Assembly (NCBI RefSeq): GCF_001698125.1
Contig: NZ_CP013854.1
Span: forward strand, 1,240,001 to 1,304,000
Length of the DNA: 64,000 nucleotides
Source of the DNA: Pseudonocardia sp. HH130630-07
GTDB taxonomy: Bacteria > Actinomycetota > Actinomycetes > Mycobacteriales > Pseudonocardiaceae
Direction: 5' to 3'
Part shown: piece by piece, positions 1 to 8,244 of the stretch
Numbering within the stretch: position 1 is the stretch's first letter
How the letters are laid out: the number at the start of each line of letters is the position of its first letter
Made by a program: the position numbers and the translations under genes
Notes under the pieces: generated by a model
Databases searched by the model: none
What the model was told of the DNA's origin: nothing
What the model saw: the letters and a program-made list of their open reading frames with translations, nothing else

Positions 1-164
1 GGGCGCTGCTTCGCCGCCGCCCGCAGTCCGCCGACGCGGTCGGTCAGCTCGCGCCAGCGGCCGTCGACCTCGATCAGGGCGTCGAAGTCCGCGGACGCGC
101 CGCGACGGGACAGCGCCGTGCGGAAGGTGTCCGGGTCCTGTCGGGCCGCCTTGAGGTCGATCAC
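1..164 (-). CDS. serS: Seryl-tRNA synthetase, N-terminal end (partial)
   Basis: The window edge cuts this gene; only about the first 54 residues are present, read leftwards from a GTG at 164. They begin VIDLKAARQDPDTFRTALSR and continue into a charged helical arm with GRWRELTDRVGGLRAAAKQR. This matches the conserved start of class-II seryl-tRNA synthetase (IDL-K-R-DP---R) and its tRNA-binding coiled-coil arm. The family charges tRNA-Ser in the cytoplasm; the catalytic domain lies outside the window. It is divergent from the next gene. I see no T-box or other leader. Confidence is high for identity and moderate for the exact start. Confidence 0.85.
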   Translation of the reverse strand, partial: MIDLKAARQDPDTFRTALSRRGASADFDALIEVDGRWRELTDRVGGLRAAAKQR

Positions 165-253
165 TGCACGTCCAGCCTCTCGGGTTCACACTGCTCGGGA
201 GCTGACATCGTAGGACCGGGAATGATCGGGCCCGCGCGGTGGTAGTCCCGGGC

Positions 254-1093
254 ATGAGTGTTTCCCTCGGCCGGTACGGCGTCTGGCGGCACGCGACGGG
301 TCTGTCCCCCGATCTCGCGCGGCACATCGAGTCACTCGGGTTCGGCACGGTGTGGATCGGCGGCTCCCCGCCCGGAGACCTCCGGCTCGCCGAGGAGCTG
401 CTCGACGCGACCGGGAACCTGGTGGTCGCGACCGGGATCGTCAACATGTGGTCGACGCCCGCCGACGAGGTCGCGCCCTCCTACCACCGGATCGCGCAGC
501 GGCACCCGGACCGGTTCCTGCTCGGCGTCGGTGTCGGGCACCCGGAGGCGACGAGCGACTACACCCGGCCGTACGCGACCGTCGTCGAGTACCTGGACCG
601 GCTCGACGCGCTCGACGTGCCGGTCGACGGCCGGGCACTGGCCGCCCTGGGCCCGAAGGTGCTCGACCTGTCCCGCGAACGCTCCGCCGGGGCGCACCCG
701 TACCTGACGACGCCCGACCACACCCGCTCGGCGCGGGAACGCCTCGGCGGCGGCGCGCTGCTGGCACCGGAGCACAAGGTCGTCCTCGACACGGACCCGC
801 AGGCGGCCAGGGCACTCGGCAGGCCCGCCGTGCAGAAGCCGTACCTGGGTCTGACGAACTACCGCAACAACCTGGCCCGGCTCGGCTGGTCGAGCACCGA
901 CATGGACGACGGCGGCAGCGACGCCCTGATCGACGCGCTCGTCGCCCACGGCACGCCGGAGCGGGTCGCCACCCGCCTCGACGAGCACCTCGGCGCCGGG
1001 GCCGACCACGTCTGCGCCCAGGTGATCACCGAGGGCATGGCCGCCCCGGAGGAGGACCTGCGGCGGCTGGCCTCGGCGCTCGGGATCGGCTGA
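254..1093 (+). CDS. LLM-class F420-dependent oxidoreductase (TIGR03620-like)
   Basis: This 279-residue luciferase-like (TIM-barrel) protein resembles the actinobacterial TIGR03620 group of F420-dependent oxidoreductases. Visible features are the early barrel strands (SLGFGTVWIGG), the segment VVATGIVNMWSTPADEVAP, the turn RFLLGVGVGHPE and the C-terminal helix HLGAGADHVCAQVI. Such proteins transfer hydride with coenzyme F420 or flavin; the substrate cannot be told from sequence. The ATG at 254 begins MSVSLGRYGVWRH as the family does; a GTG at 239 would add five residues. It converges on adnA with a 23-bp gap that carries short GCTCAGCCG-like repeats. Confidence 0.8.
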   Translation: MSVSLGRYGVWRHATGLSPDLARHIESLGFGTVWIGGSPPGDLRLAEELLDATGNLVVATGIVNMWSTPADEVAPSYHRIAQRHPDRFLLGVGVGHPEATSDYTRPYATVVEYLDRLDALDVPVDGRALAALGPKVLDLSRERSAGAHPYLTTPDHTRSARERLGGGALLAPEHKVVLDTDPQAARALGRPAVQKPYLGLTNYRNNLARLGWSSTDMDDGGSDALIDALVAHGTPERVATRLDEHLGAGADHVCAQVITEGMAAPEEDLRRLASALGIG

Positions 1094-1116
1094 CCCGGCT
1101 CAGCCGCTCAGCCGGC

Positions 1117-4100
1117 TCAGCCGTCGACGACGGTGCGCCCGGTCTCCACCGCCGGGCAGCTGGTCCGGACCGGGCAGCGGTCGCAGTCCGGCCCGGCCCG
1201 GGCCACGAACACCGCACCGGCGGAGTCGGACGCGCAGGTCATCAGCACGTCGCGCCAGTGCCCCATCTCCTCGGGGCGCAGCGGGTCCTGCCGCGGCTCC
1301 TTCGCGTCCCCGCTCGCCTTGCGGTCGGCGAGGAACAGCAGCCGCCCCCCGCCCGGCCCCGGACCGGAGCCGACGAGTTCGGAGAAGGCGCCGAGCGACG
1401 CGGCCAGCTGGTAGACCGCCAGCTGGTGGTGCTCGGCGGTGGACCGCGCCGACGCCGCCGTCTTCCCCGTCTTCACGTCGACGACCACCGGGCGGCCCTG
1501 GTCGTCGCGTTCCAGGCGGTCCACCCGGCCGCGCAGCCGGACCCGCCGGGCGGCGCGCGCCGCGCCGCCCCCGCGCCCCGGTTCGCCGGTCGGGTCGACC
1601 AGCGGCTCCGGCTCGTCCGGGGCCGGCTGCGCCGGGTCCTCGGGCGGGAGGTCACCCTCCAGGTCGAGCTGCACCGGCTGCTCGACCGCGACCAGCTCCA
1701 GTCCCTCGGCCCGGCTGCGGCGCACCCAGTCGTCGAACGCGGTCAGCATCTCCCGGACCCGGGTGAGCTCGCGGCGGCCGAACCACGGCGCCCCGGTGTC
1801 GAGCCGCCGCCAGGCCGACTGCAGCGCCTTCTCCAGCTCGGCCGGGGCGGCGCCGGCGGCGCGGGCCTGCACCAGTGCGTGCACCAGCGACCCGGTGACG
1901 GCCGACAGCGCGCCGGACTCGTCGCCGCCGTGCCGGGACAGCACCCAGCGCAGCGGGCAGCCCGCGATCGTCTCGACGTCCGACGGCGAGATCGGCACGA
2001 GCTCCCCGTCCGCGCGCAGCGGCGCGTGGTCGGACAGCTCGGCGGTGCCGTACCACTCGTCGGGGTGTGCTCCGGGGACCCCGTCGGCGGCCAGCCGGGC
2101 CAGCTGGGTCGCGGCCCGCCGCCGCCGGGCGGCCCGCTCGGGATCGCCGCGGTCGGGGCTCGTGACCGCGCGCCGGAGCTCGCCGACCAGCTCGGCGGTC
2201 ACCAGCGAGCGCTCCGGGCGGTGCACCGGGCGGGCCTCGGCCGCGTCGGCCGGGCGGGGGTCGAGCTCGTCGAGGAAGCGCGAGGGCTGCTCGTCCTCCC
2301 CCTGCACCGCGCTGACCAGCAACGTCGACCGGGCCCGGGTGCAGGCCACGTAGAACAACCGGCGCTCCTCGGCGAGCAGCGGCGCCGACCGGGAGACGGT
2401 GCCGCCGGGCTCGGCGATCCCGGCGACGAGATCGACGAGCTGCTCGTTGCCGAGCAGGCTGCCGCGCAGCCGCAGATCGGGCCACATGCCCTCCTGCACG
2501 CCCGGCACCGCGACGACCGTCCACTCCCGGCCGCGGGCGCCGTGCGCGGTCAGCAGCTCGACCGAACCGCCGCGCGGGGCCTGCGGGGCGAGCGTCTCCC
2601 CGGGGAGCTGCTGGTCGGCGAGGTAGTCGAGGAACCCGGCCGCCCCCGAGCCGGGCAGCCGGTCGGTGTAGCGGGCCGCCGCGTCGAACAGCGCCAGCAC
2701 GGCGTCCAGATCGCGGTCGGCGGCCGCACCACCGGGCCCGCCGCGGGCGCTGGCCTCGCTCCACCGGCGGGCCAGGCCGGTCCGCCGCCACACCAGCCAG
2801 AGGGTCTCCTCGACCGAGTCGCCGGCGGCGATCGACCGGGCCGCGGTGTCGAGCAGCCGCCCCACGTCGCGCATCGGGGCCGCCTCGGCCGGGGACATCA
2901 TCGGCAGTGGGTCCGGCCGGCCGGCGACCGCGTCGCGCAGCATCGCGACCAGCAGCGGGTCACTGCTCGCGACGGCCGGATCGATCTCACCCTCGACGGG
3001 TTCCCGCTGGTCCTCGGCCCGCACGTCGTGACCGGCCGCCGCGTGCATCCGCAGCAGGCCGCGGCGCAGCCGGCGCATCCGGAGCGGGTCACCGCCGCCC
3101 AGCGGCGAGGTGAGCAGCGCGGTCGCGAGGTCCGCGTCCACCGACGACGGCCGCGCCGCCGCGCGCAGCACGAGCAGCAGCGGGACGACGGCGGCCTGCC
3201 GCGGCAGCGGCACCTCGTCCGGCGGGGCCGCGATCGGCACCCCGGCGGCGGCCAGCGCCCGGCGCAGCGCAGGCAGTGTGCGCCGCGCCGACCGGGACAG
3301 CACCGCCATCTCCGACCACGGCACGCCGTCGACCAGGTGCGCCCGGCGCAACCGGTCGGCGATCCAGCCGGCCTCGGCCGACGGGGACCCGAACACCCGG
3401 ACCTGCACCGCCGAGCCCGCGCCGGCGGTCCCGGCGGCCGCCTCCGGGGCGGTGCCGTCCGGCCCGTGCCGGGTCCGGGTGTGCCCGGCGCCGGGCAGCT
3501 TCCCGGCCAGCCGCAGCCCGGCGGACCGGACCTCCGGGAGCTGCCGGTGGTCGGTCGTCAGCAGCTCGGCCGGTGCGTCGATCGCCTCCATGCCCTTCGG
3601 GTCGGCCCCCCGGAAGGTGAGTACCGCCTGGTCCGGGTCCCCGGCGAGCAGGGTCGACCCGGCGCCCGCGGCCAGCGTCGCGACCAGCTCCATCTGCTGC
3701 GGGTCCAGATCCTGCGCGTCGTCCACCAGCAGGTGCCGGATCCGCTGCCGCTCCTGGTCGTGCAGGTCGGGGTCCGCGGCCAGCACGTCGAGCGCCGCGG
3801 CGACCAGCTCCGCCGAGTCCAGCGCGGGCGCGGTCGCCTGCGGGGCTCCCCGGCCCGCCGCCCCCCGGAGCAGGGTGACCTGCTCGTAGCTGCGGAAGAA
3901 CCGGGCCGCGGCGACCCACTCGGCACGGTCGTGGGCGGCCCCGAGGCTCGCCAGCTCGTCCGGGCCGAGGCCCCGTTCGGCGGCGCGCAGGAGCAGCTCC
4001 CGCAGCTCGGCGGCGAACCCGGGCAGGCCGAGCGCCGGATCGAGCCGCTCCGGCCAGCCGGATCCCGGGACGCTGCCGTTCCAGTTCTCGATCTCCCCGG

Positions 4101-4560
4101 CGAGCAGCTCGCGGACCACCACGTCCTGCTCGGCGGAGGCGAGCAGCCGCGGCGGCGGGTCCTCGTGCCGGGCGGCGTGCAGGCGCAGCACGCCGAACGC
4201 GTACGAGTGCACCGTGCGGACCAGCAGCTCGCGGGTGGTCCGGGCCCCGAAGTCGCCCGCGAGGTCCCCGCCGCCCGCGGTGAGCAGCGTGGTGAGCCGG
4301 CCGCGCAGCTCCTCGGCGGCCCGCCGGCTGCCGACGAGCAGCAGCACCGACCCGGGGGCGGCACCCTCGCGGACCCGGCGGACCACCGCGTCGAGCAGCA
4401 GGCTGGTCTTCCCCGTGCCGGGCCCGCCGAGCACCCGCAACGGACCCCGGTCGTGCGCCAGCACCCGCGCCGCCGCACCGCTCCACTCCCGGACCGGGAC
4501 CGGGCCCGCCGCGGCCCGCACCAGCCGCGGGGGCAGCTGCTCGGCGGTCGCTCGGCTCAT
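1117..4560 (-). CDS. adnA: AdnA-like helicase-nuclease (UvrD motor plus RecB-type nuclease)
   Basis: This 1147-residue protein carries a UvrD/Rep superfamily-1 motor followed by a PD-(D/E)XK nuclease. Visible motifs are Walker A GGPGTGKT (about residues 44-51), motif II as DDAQ rather than DExQ, motif III LLAGDPDQAVLTFRG, motif VI RRLFYVACTRAR, the nuclease core VVVDVKTGK and a C-terminal Fe-S cysteine set (IAGCP upstream, then CDRCPVRTSC). In mycobacteria AdnA pairs with AdnB to resect double-strand breaks, and the two genes are adjacent. Here no AdnB follows: the next gene downstream is on the other strand. AdnA fits better than AdnB because of the GGPGTGKT and DDAQ signatures. Confidence 0.85.
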   Translation of the reverse strand: MSRATAEQLPPRLVRAAAGPVPVREWSGAAARVLAHDRGPLRVLGGPGTGKTSLLLDAVVRRVREGAAPGSVLLLVGSRRAAEELRGRLTTLLTAGGGDLAGDFGARTTRELLVRTVHSYAFGVLRLHAARHEDPPPRLLASAEQDVVVRELLAGEIENWNGSVPGSGWPERLDPALGLPGFAAELRELLLRAAERGLGPDELASLGAAHDRAEWVAAARFFRSYEQVTLLRGAAGRGAPQATAPALDSAELVAAALDVLAADPDLHDQERQRIRHLLVDDAQDLDPQQMELVATLAAGAGSTLLAGDPDQAVLTFRGADPKGMEAIDAPAELLTTDHRQLPEVRSAGLRLAGKLPGAGHTRTRHGPDGTAPEAAAGTAGAGSAVQVRVFGSPSAEAGWIADRLRRAHLVDGVPWSEMAVLSRSARRTLPALRRALAAAGVPIAAPPDEVPLPRQAAVVPLLLVLRAAARPSSVDADLATALLTSPLGGGDPLRMRRLRRGLLRMHAAAGHDVRAEDQREPVEGEIDPAVASSDPLLVAMLRDAVAGRPDPLPMMSPAEAAPMRDVGRLLDTAARSIAAGDSVEETLWLVWRRTGLARRWSEASARGGPGGAAADRDLDAVLALFDAAARYTDRLPGSGAAGFLDYLADQQLPGETLAPQAPRGGSVELLTAHGARGREWTVVAVPGVQEGMWPDLRLRGSLLGNEQLVDLVAGIAEPGGTVSRSAPLLAEERRLFYVACTRARSTLLVSAVQGEDEQPSRFLDELDPRPADAAEARPVHRPERSLVTAELVGELRRAVTSPDRGDPERAARRRRAATQLARLAADGVPGAHPDEWYGTAELSDHAPLRADGELVPISPSDVETIAGCPLRWVLSRHGGDESGALSAVTGSLVHALVQARAAGAAPAELEKALQSAWRRLDTGAPWFGRRELTRVREMLTAFDDWVRRSRAEGLELVAVEQPVQLDLEGDLPPEDPAQPAPDEPEPLVDPTGEPGRGGGAARAARRVRLRGRVDRLERDDQGRPVVVDVKTGKTAASARSTAEHHQLAVYQLAASLGAFSELVGSGPGPGGGRLLFLADRKASGDAKEPRQDPLRPEEMGHWRDVLMTCASDSAGAVFVARAGPDCDRCPVRTSCPAVETGRTVVDG

Positions 4561-4621
4561 GCACCGATTCGACCACGCGGCACCGACAGCGTGACGCGAG
4601 GGACAGGGCAGGATCGGGTGG

Positions 4622-4906
4622 GTGGACGACGAGACGGTGGAACGGGTGCGGGCGGTCGTCCTGGCGATCCCGCCGGGGCAGACGCTCAGCTACGGGGAGG
4701 TCGCCGAGCTGGCGGGGCTGCGCTCGGCCCGGCTGGTCGGCCGGATCCTCGCCGAGGACGGCGCCGACCTGCCCTGGCACCGGGTGCTGCGGGCGGACGG
4801 GCGCTCGGCCCCGCACATCGCGGACGAGCAGGCCGCGCGACTGCGCACCGAGGGCATCCTGATGGTGGACGGGCGGCTGCCCCGCGAGCACCGGCGCCGG
4901 TCGTGA
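4622..4906 (+). CDS. Alkyltransferase-like (ATL) DNA-damage recognition protein, MGMT family
   Basis: This 94-residue protein is only the DNA-binding domain of O6-alkylguanine-DNA alkyltransferase. It has the helix-turn-helix (TLSYGEVAELAGLRSARLVGRIL) and the active-site loop as LPWHRVL. The catalytic cysteine of PCHRV is replaced by Trp, the hallmark of ATL proteins, which bind alkylated guanine and flag it for nucleotide excision repair but cannot remove the alkyl group. M. tuberculosis Rv3204 is the likely counterpart and also lies near adnA. The GTG at 4622 gives a family-typical N-terminus (DDETVERVRAVVLAIPPG). It is divergent from adnA across 61 bp. Confidence 0.87.
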   Translation: MDDETVERVRAVVLAIPPGQTLSYGEVAELAGLRSARLVGRILAEDGADLPWHRVLRADGRSAPHIADEQAARLRTEGILMVDGRLPREHRRRS

Positions 4907-5049
4907 CCGGCACCGGTCCGCTCGAGCCGGCCGCCGCGAGCGAGATCGCCGAGATCCGGTGGCTGGGGTACGCCGACCGGAGCCGGGTCTCACCGGTCGA
5001 TCAGGTGATCTTCGAACACCTGCACCGAGCAGGAACCCTGACCAGCTGA
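4903..5049 (+). pseudogene. C-terminal relic of a NUDIX hydrolase
   Basis: A 48-codon frame starts at a GTG overlapping the stop of the alkyltransferase-like gene. From about residue 14 it reads SEIAEIRWLGYADRSRVSPV and then DQVIFEHLHRAG. This resembles the C-terminal end of NUDIX hydrolases, which typically carry E-I-x-E-x-R-W followed by a D-R-x-x-x-SP-x-D helix. The Nudix box and the rest of the fold are absent upstream, where the sequence is already another gene, so this is read as a decayed remnant. It could still be translated as a short peptide by coupling. Family assignment is from pattern recognition only. Confidence 0.5.
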
Positions 5050-5077
5050 CACCGCCGGCCGCCGTACCCCGCTGCGG

Positions 5078-5137
5078 CGCTCACGGAACTCGCGGTCGCG
5101 CACCCGATCGCGTGCGCGGCCGGCGAACTCGTGAGCG
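5078..5137. repeat. 60-nt imperfect palindromic element, copy A
   Basis: The element has outer arms CGCTCAC (5078-5084) and GTGAGCG (5131-5137), inner arms GCGCAC and GTGCGC, and a central CACCCGATCG at offset 23. A second 60-nt copy with the same arms, same length and same central block at the same offset is at 10997-11056. It lies between the NUDIX relic and the convergent prmC-like gene, so it may also serve as a terminator. It has no T-tract. Confidence 0.5.
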
Positions 5138-5917
5138 TCACGGCGGGCAGAAGTGTGCGGGGCGGCGCCCGAGCACCCAGGTCGCGTCGCGGTCGTCGTC
5201 GTGCCCGATCCGTGCGTCGAGCCCGTGGGCGGTGAACACCGCGGCCAGCACCGGCGCCTGCGCCGCACCCGTCTCGATCAGCAGGACGCCCGACGGCCCC
5301 AGCCACGCAGCCGCACCGGCGGCGACCCGGCGGGCCGGGTCGAGGCCGTCCGCGCCGCCGTCCAGCGCGATCCGGGGTTCGTGGTCGCGGGCCTCCGGCG
5401 GCATCGCGGCGATCGCCCCGGCCGGGACGTACGGGGTGTTCGCGACGAGCACCGTCACCCGGCCCCGCAGCCGCGGGGGGAGCGCGCCGAACAGGTCGCC
5501 GGTGTGCACCGTGCCCAGCCCGCGCAGGTTGACCGCGGCGCACGCGGTGGCGGCCGGGTCGACGTCGGCGGCGTGCAGCTCCACCGGTACCCGGCGGGCG
5601 ACCGCCGCGCCCACCGCGCCGCAGCCGCAGCACAGGTCGACCAGCACCGCGCCCGGGCCGAGTTCGGCGACGGCGGCGTGCACCAGTGCCTCGGTCCGGC
5701 GGCGCGGGACGAACACCCCCGGCGCCACGCCGACCCGCCGCCCGTCGAACTCGGCCCAGCCGAGCAGGTGCTCCAGCGGCTCGCCCGCCACCCGGCGCCG
5801 GACCAGCGCCTCGGGGACCGGGTCACCGGCCGCCTCGGTGAGCAGCCGCGCCTCGTCCTCGGCGAACACGCAGCCGGCGGCCCGCAGGCGCGCGACCAGA
5901 TCGCCGGGACCGCTCAC
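5138..5917 (-). CDS. PrmC-like protein-(glutamine-N5) methyltransferase (TIGR03704-like)
   Basis: This 259-residue HemK/PrmC relative has an N-terminal helical domain (residues about 1-75) and a Rossmann SAM-binding core with motif I as VLVDLCCGCGAVGAAVA. The substrate loop is NTPY instead of the NPPY of genuine PrmC, and FVPRRRTE precedes motif I. These departures fit the PrmC-related actinobacterial subfamily of unknown target rather than the release-factor enzyme. The GTG start overlaps the stop of the chelatase gene by 4 nt (GTGA), so it is translationally coupled as the last gene of the hemD-chelatase operon. Confidence 0.78.
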   Translation of the reverse strand: MSGPGDLVARLRAAGCVFAEDEARLLTEAAGDPVPEALVRRRVAGEPLEHLLGWAEFDGRRVGVAPGVFVPRRRTEALVHAAVAELGPGAVLVDLCCGCGAVGAAVARRVPVELHAADVDPAATACAAVNLRGLGTVHTGDLFGALPPRLRGRVTVLVANTPYVPAGAIAAMPPEARDHEPRIALDGGADGLDPARRVAAGAAAWLGPSGVLLIETGAAQAPVLAAVFTAHGLDARIGHDDDRDATWVLGRRPAHFCPP

Positions 5918-6630
5918 GCGGCGCGGGCGATGACCGCGGAACCGGCCGCGTACCGGTCCAGCACGGCGCGGACGACGTCGTCGTGCACACCCAGCGGATC
6001 GGCCACCACGTCGGCGCCGCTGTCGAGCAGCCGGTTCTGGAACACCCCGGGGGCCAGCAGCCAGGAGGCGACCGCGACCCGCTCCTCCCCCGCCGCGTGC
6101 AGGCCGTCGACCAGCGCGGACACCGTCGGCGCTCCGGTCGCGGCGAACCCGGTGCGCACCCGGCGGCCGACGAGTTCGGAGAGCATCCCGGCGGCCGCCC
6201 GGACCTCCGCGACGGCCGACGGGTCCGACGACCCGGCGGCCGCCAGCACGACGGCGTCGCCGTCGCGGTACCCGGCGTCACGCAGCCGGGACAGCGCGGC
6301 CGCCGCGAGCAGCGGGTCCGGGCCGATCGCCGGCGCCGTCGGGAACAGCCCGGGCCCGGCACCGGCCTCGGCGAGCTGGGCCGGCAGGTCGACGCGGACG
6401 TGGTAGCCCGAGGCCAGGAAGGCCGGGACGACGACCGCGCCGTCGCACCCGCCGTCCCGCAGCGCGCGCACGGCCTCGACCACCGTCGGCCCGCGGACGT
6501 CGACGTAGCAGACCTGCACCTGCGGCCCGTGCGCGGCGACGGCGTCGGCGAGCGCCCGGACGACGGCGTCCGCGGCGTCCGAGCGCGACCCGTGCGCGAC
6601 GAGCAGCAGCGGCGGGCCGGCGGCGGTCAC
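5914..6630 (-). CDS. Sirohydrochlorin chelatase (CbiX/SirB family)
   Basis: This 238-residue protein starts VTAAGPPLLLVAHGSRSDAA, with the family HGSR signature at about residues 12-15, and repeats the chelatase fold in its second half (residues about 130-238). Two-domain CbiX/SirB proteins insert Fe2+ (for siroheme) or Co2+ (for cobalamin) into sirohydrochlorin. The neighbours, a uroporphyrinogen-III synthase and siroheme-requiring nitrite reductase, favour ferrochelation. It overlaps the upstream hemD-like stop by 4 nt (GTGA) and the downstream methyltransferase start by 4 nt. The methyltransferase that makes sirohydrochlorin from uroporphyrinogen III is not in the window. Confidence 0.85.
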   Translation of the reverse strand: MTAAGPPLLLVAHGSRSDAADAVVRALADAVAAHGPQVQVCYVDVRGPTVVEAVRALRDGGCDGAVVVPAFLASGYHVRVDLPAQLAEAGAGPGLFPTAPAIGPDPLLAAAALSRLRDAGYRDGDAVVLAAAGSSDPSAVAEVRAAAGMLSELVGRRVRTGFAATGAPTVSALVDGLHAAGEERVAVASWLLAPGVFQNRLLDSGADVVADPLGVHDDVVRAVLDRYAAGSAVIARAA

Positions 6631-7775
6631 GGTTGCTCCCCCGCCCCGCCGGCCCCCTCGGCGCAGTGCCCGTCGTGACCGGGTTCCAGGGCCAGCCGGT
6701 ACCCGCGGCGGACCACCGTCTGCACCAGCCCGCCGACGCCGAGCGCGGCACGCAGCCGCCCGATGACGTTCTCGACGGCGTGCTCGTCGGTGGCGCCGCC
6801 GGGCAGGGCGGCGAGCAGCTCGGCCCGGGACACCACCCGGCCCGGCCGCCGGGCCAGGACCCGCAGCAGCGCCATCGGCGTCGGCGGGAGGGGGCACAGC
6901 GTGCCGTCGACGAGAACGGCGTGCCCGCGCAGCTCCAGCCGGTGCCCGGCGACCGGCAACCGGCGCGCCCGCTCCGGGGCGACCGACTCGCAGGTCCGCA
7001 CCATCGCGCCGAGCCGGGACCGCTGCGGCTGCACGGTCGGCACGTCGAGCGCCTCCAGCGGGGCCGCCGTCACCGGGCCGACGCACAGGGTCAGCACCGG
7101 CCCGCGCAACGCGTCCAGCAGGGCGGCGCGCACCCCGCGCTCGGCGGCCCGGGCCAGGATCCCGGCCGCGGCGGGCGCGCTGGTGAACGACAGGACGTCG
7201 ATCCCGCCGGCCAGGGTCGCGTCGATCAGCCGGTCGAGCGGGCCGATGTCGGTCGGCGGCGCCCACCGGTACACCGGGACGGTGACGACCTCGGCCCCCG
7301 CCACCTCCAGTGCCTCGACGACGTCGGGCAGCGGCTCCCCGTGCAGCTGGACCGCGATGCGGCGCCCGTCGACCCCGCGTTCCAGCAGGTGCTCCAGGAC
7401 CTCGGCGGTGGACTCCGACTCCGGGGACCAGGCGTCCACCAGGCCGGACGCCCGGATCGCCCCGCGCGCCTTCGGGCCGCGGGCCAGCATCTCCGAGCGG
7501 CCCAGCGCGGCGAGCAGCTCGTCGCCGAGCCCCCAGCCCTCCGCGGCGGAGATCCAGCCGCGGTAGCCGATGCCGGTGGTCGCGATCGTGATGTCCGGCG
7601 GCGCCGCGACGAGCTCGCGGGTCCGGGCCTCCAGGTCCGCGTCGTCGGCGAGGGCGACGATCCGCAGGGCCGGGCCGTGCTGGACCGACGCGCCCCGGCG
7701 TTCCAGCATGGTGGCGAGTTCCTCGGCGCGCCGGGCCGCGGTGATACCGACCGTGAACCCGGCCAGCGGGGGCAC
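6627..7775 (-). CDS. hemD: Uroporphyrinogen-III synthase fused to an OmpR-type winged helix
   Basis: This 382-residue protein has a HemD domain at about residues 1-260 (FTVGITAARRAEELATMLER and DVLSFTSAPAAAGILARAAE are typical). A winged helix-turn-helix of response-regulator type follows at about 290-370 (TPMALLRVLARRPGRVVSRA and HAVENVIGRLRAALG). M. tuberculosis Rv0260c has the same architecture. The enzyme closes hydroxymethylbilane to uroporphyrinogen III; the winged helix suggests a regulatory role, perhaps on the adjacent nir genes. Start: the GTG at 7775 has no clear ribosome site, whereas a CTG at 7808 follows GGAGG by 5 nt and would add 11 residues. Confidence 0.82.
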   Translation of the reverse strand: MPPLAGFTVGITAARRAEELATMLERRGASVQHGPALRIVALADDADLEARTRELVAAPPDITIATTGIGYRGWISAAEGWGLGDELLAALGRSEMLARGPKARGAIRASGLVDAWSPESESTAEVLEHLLERGVDGRRIAVQLHGEPLPDVVEALEVAGAEVVTVPVYRWAPPTDIGPLDRLIDATLAGGIDVLSFTSAPAAAGILARAAERGVRAALLDALRGPVLTLCVGPVTAAPLEALDVPTVQPQRSRLGAMVRTCESVAPERARRLPVAGHRLELRGHAVLVDGTLCPLPPTPMALLRVLARRPGRVVSRAELLAALPGGATDEHAVENVIGRLRAALGVGGLVQTVVRRGYRLALEPGHDGHCAEGAGGAGEQP

Positions 7776-7881
7776 GGTGTCCGTCGAGGTCGTGGCGGAG
7801 CGGGTCAGGGGATCCTCCGTTCCCCCGGCCGGGCGGCGGCAGCCGGTGGGGACGTCGTGCGCGGTGCTGCGGTCGGATCGT

Positions 7882-8244
7882 TCACCGTAGCCCGACCTGC
7901 ACCGATCCGCCCACGACCCGGACGGCGAACGCGGGCAGGCTCACACCGTCGTCGTCCAGGCACCGGCCGTCGCGCAGCGCGAACACCTGCTTGTGGACGG
8001 GTGTGGCGACCGTCGGCTCGCCGGCCCGGTCGCCGAGCAGCCCGCGGGACATGACCGCGGCACCGGTGAACGGGTCGATGTTGCCCAGGGCGTACACGGC
8101 GTCACCGGCCCGGCGGAACAGCGCGACCTGGGTGTCGCCGACCAGCGCGGCGGCGCCGCGGTCGATCCACAGGCGCTCCAGCGGGCACACCGTGAGCCAT
8201 GCCGAGGCCCCGCCGGCGACCGGGGCGGGAACGGGCGCGGTCAT
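7882..8244 (-). CDS. nirD: Nitrite reductase (NADH) small subunit
   Basis: This 120-residue Rieske-fold protein of the NirD family has WLTVCPLERL at the start, VALFRRAGDAVYALGNIDPF and VATPVHKQVFALRDGRCLDD. As usual for NirD, the Rieske cysteine/histidine ligands are absent, so it is a structural partner of NirB. Its ATG at 8242-8244 overlaps the nirB stop by 4 nt (ATGA), indicating tight coupling and stoichiometric production. About 106 bp separate it from the hemD-like gene downstream on the same strand, so the siroheme genes may be co-transcribed. Confidence 0.92.
   Translation of the reverse strand: MTAPVPAPVAGGASAWLTVCPLERLWIDRGAAALVGDTQVALFRRAGDAVYALGNIDPFTGAAVMSRGLLGDRAGEPTVATPVHKQVFALRDGRCLDDDGVSLPAFAVRVVGGSVQVGLR

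Noticed and set aside
352..5049. A 1565-codon plus-strand open frame opposite adnA
   Set aside because: It is an artefact of very high GC: low-complexity Arg/Ala/Pro/Gly composition, no domain, antisense to a gene with clear helicase and nuclease motifs. Only its last 48 codons (after adnA) look protein-like and are reported as a NUDIX relic.
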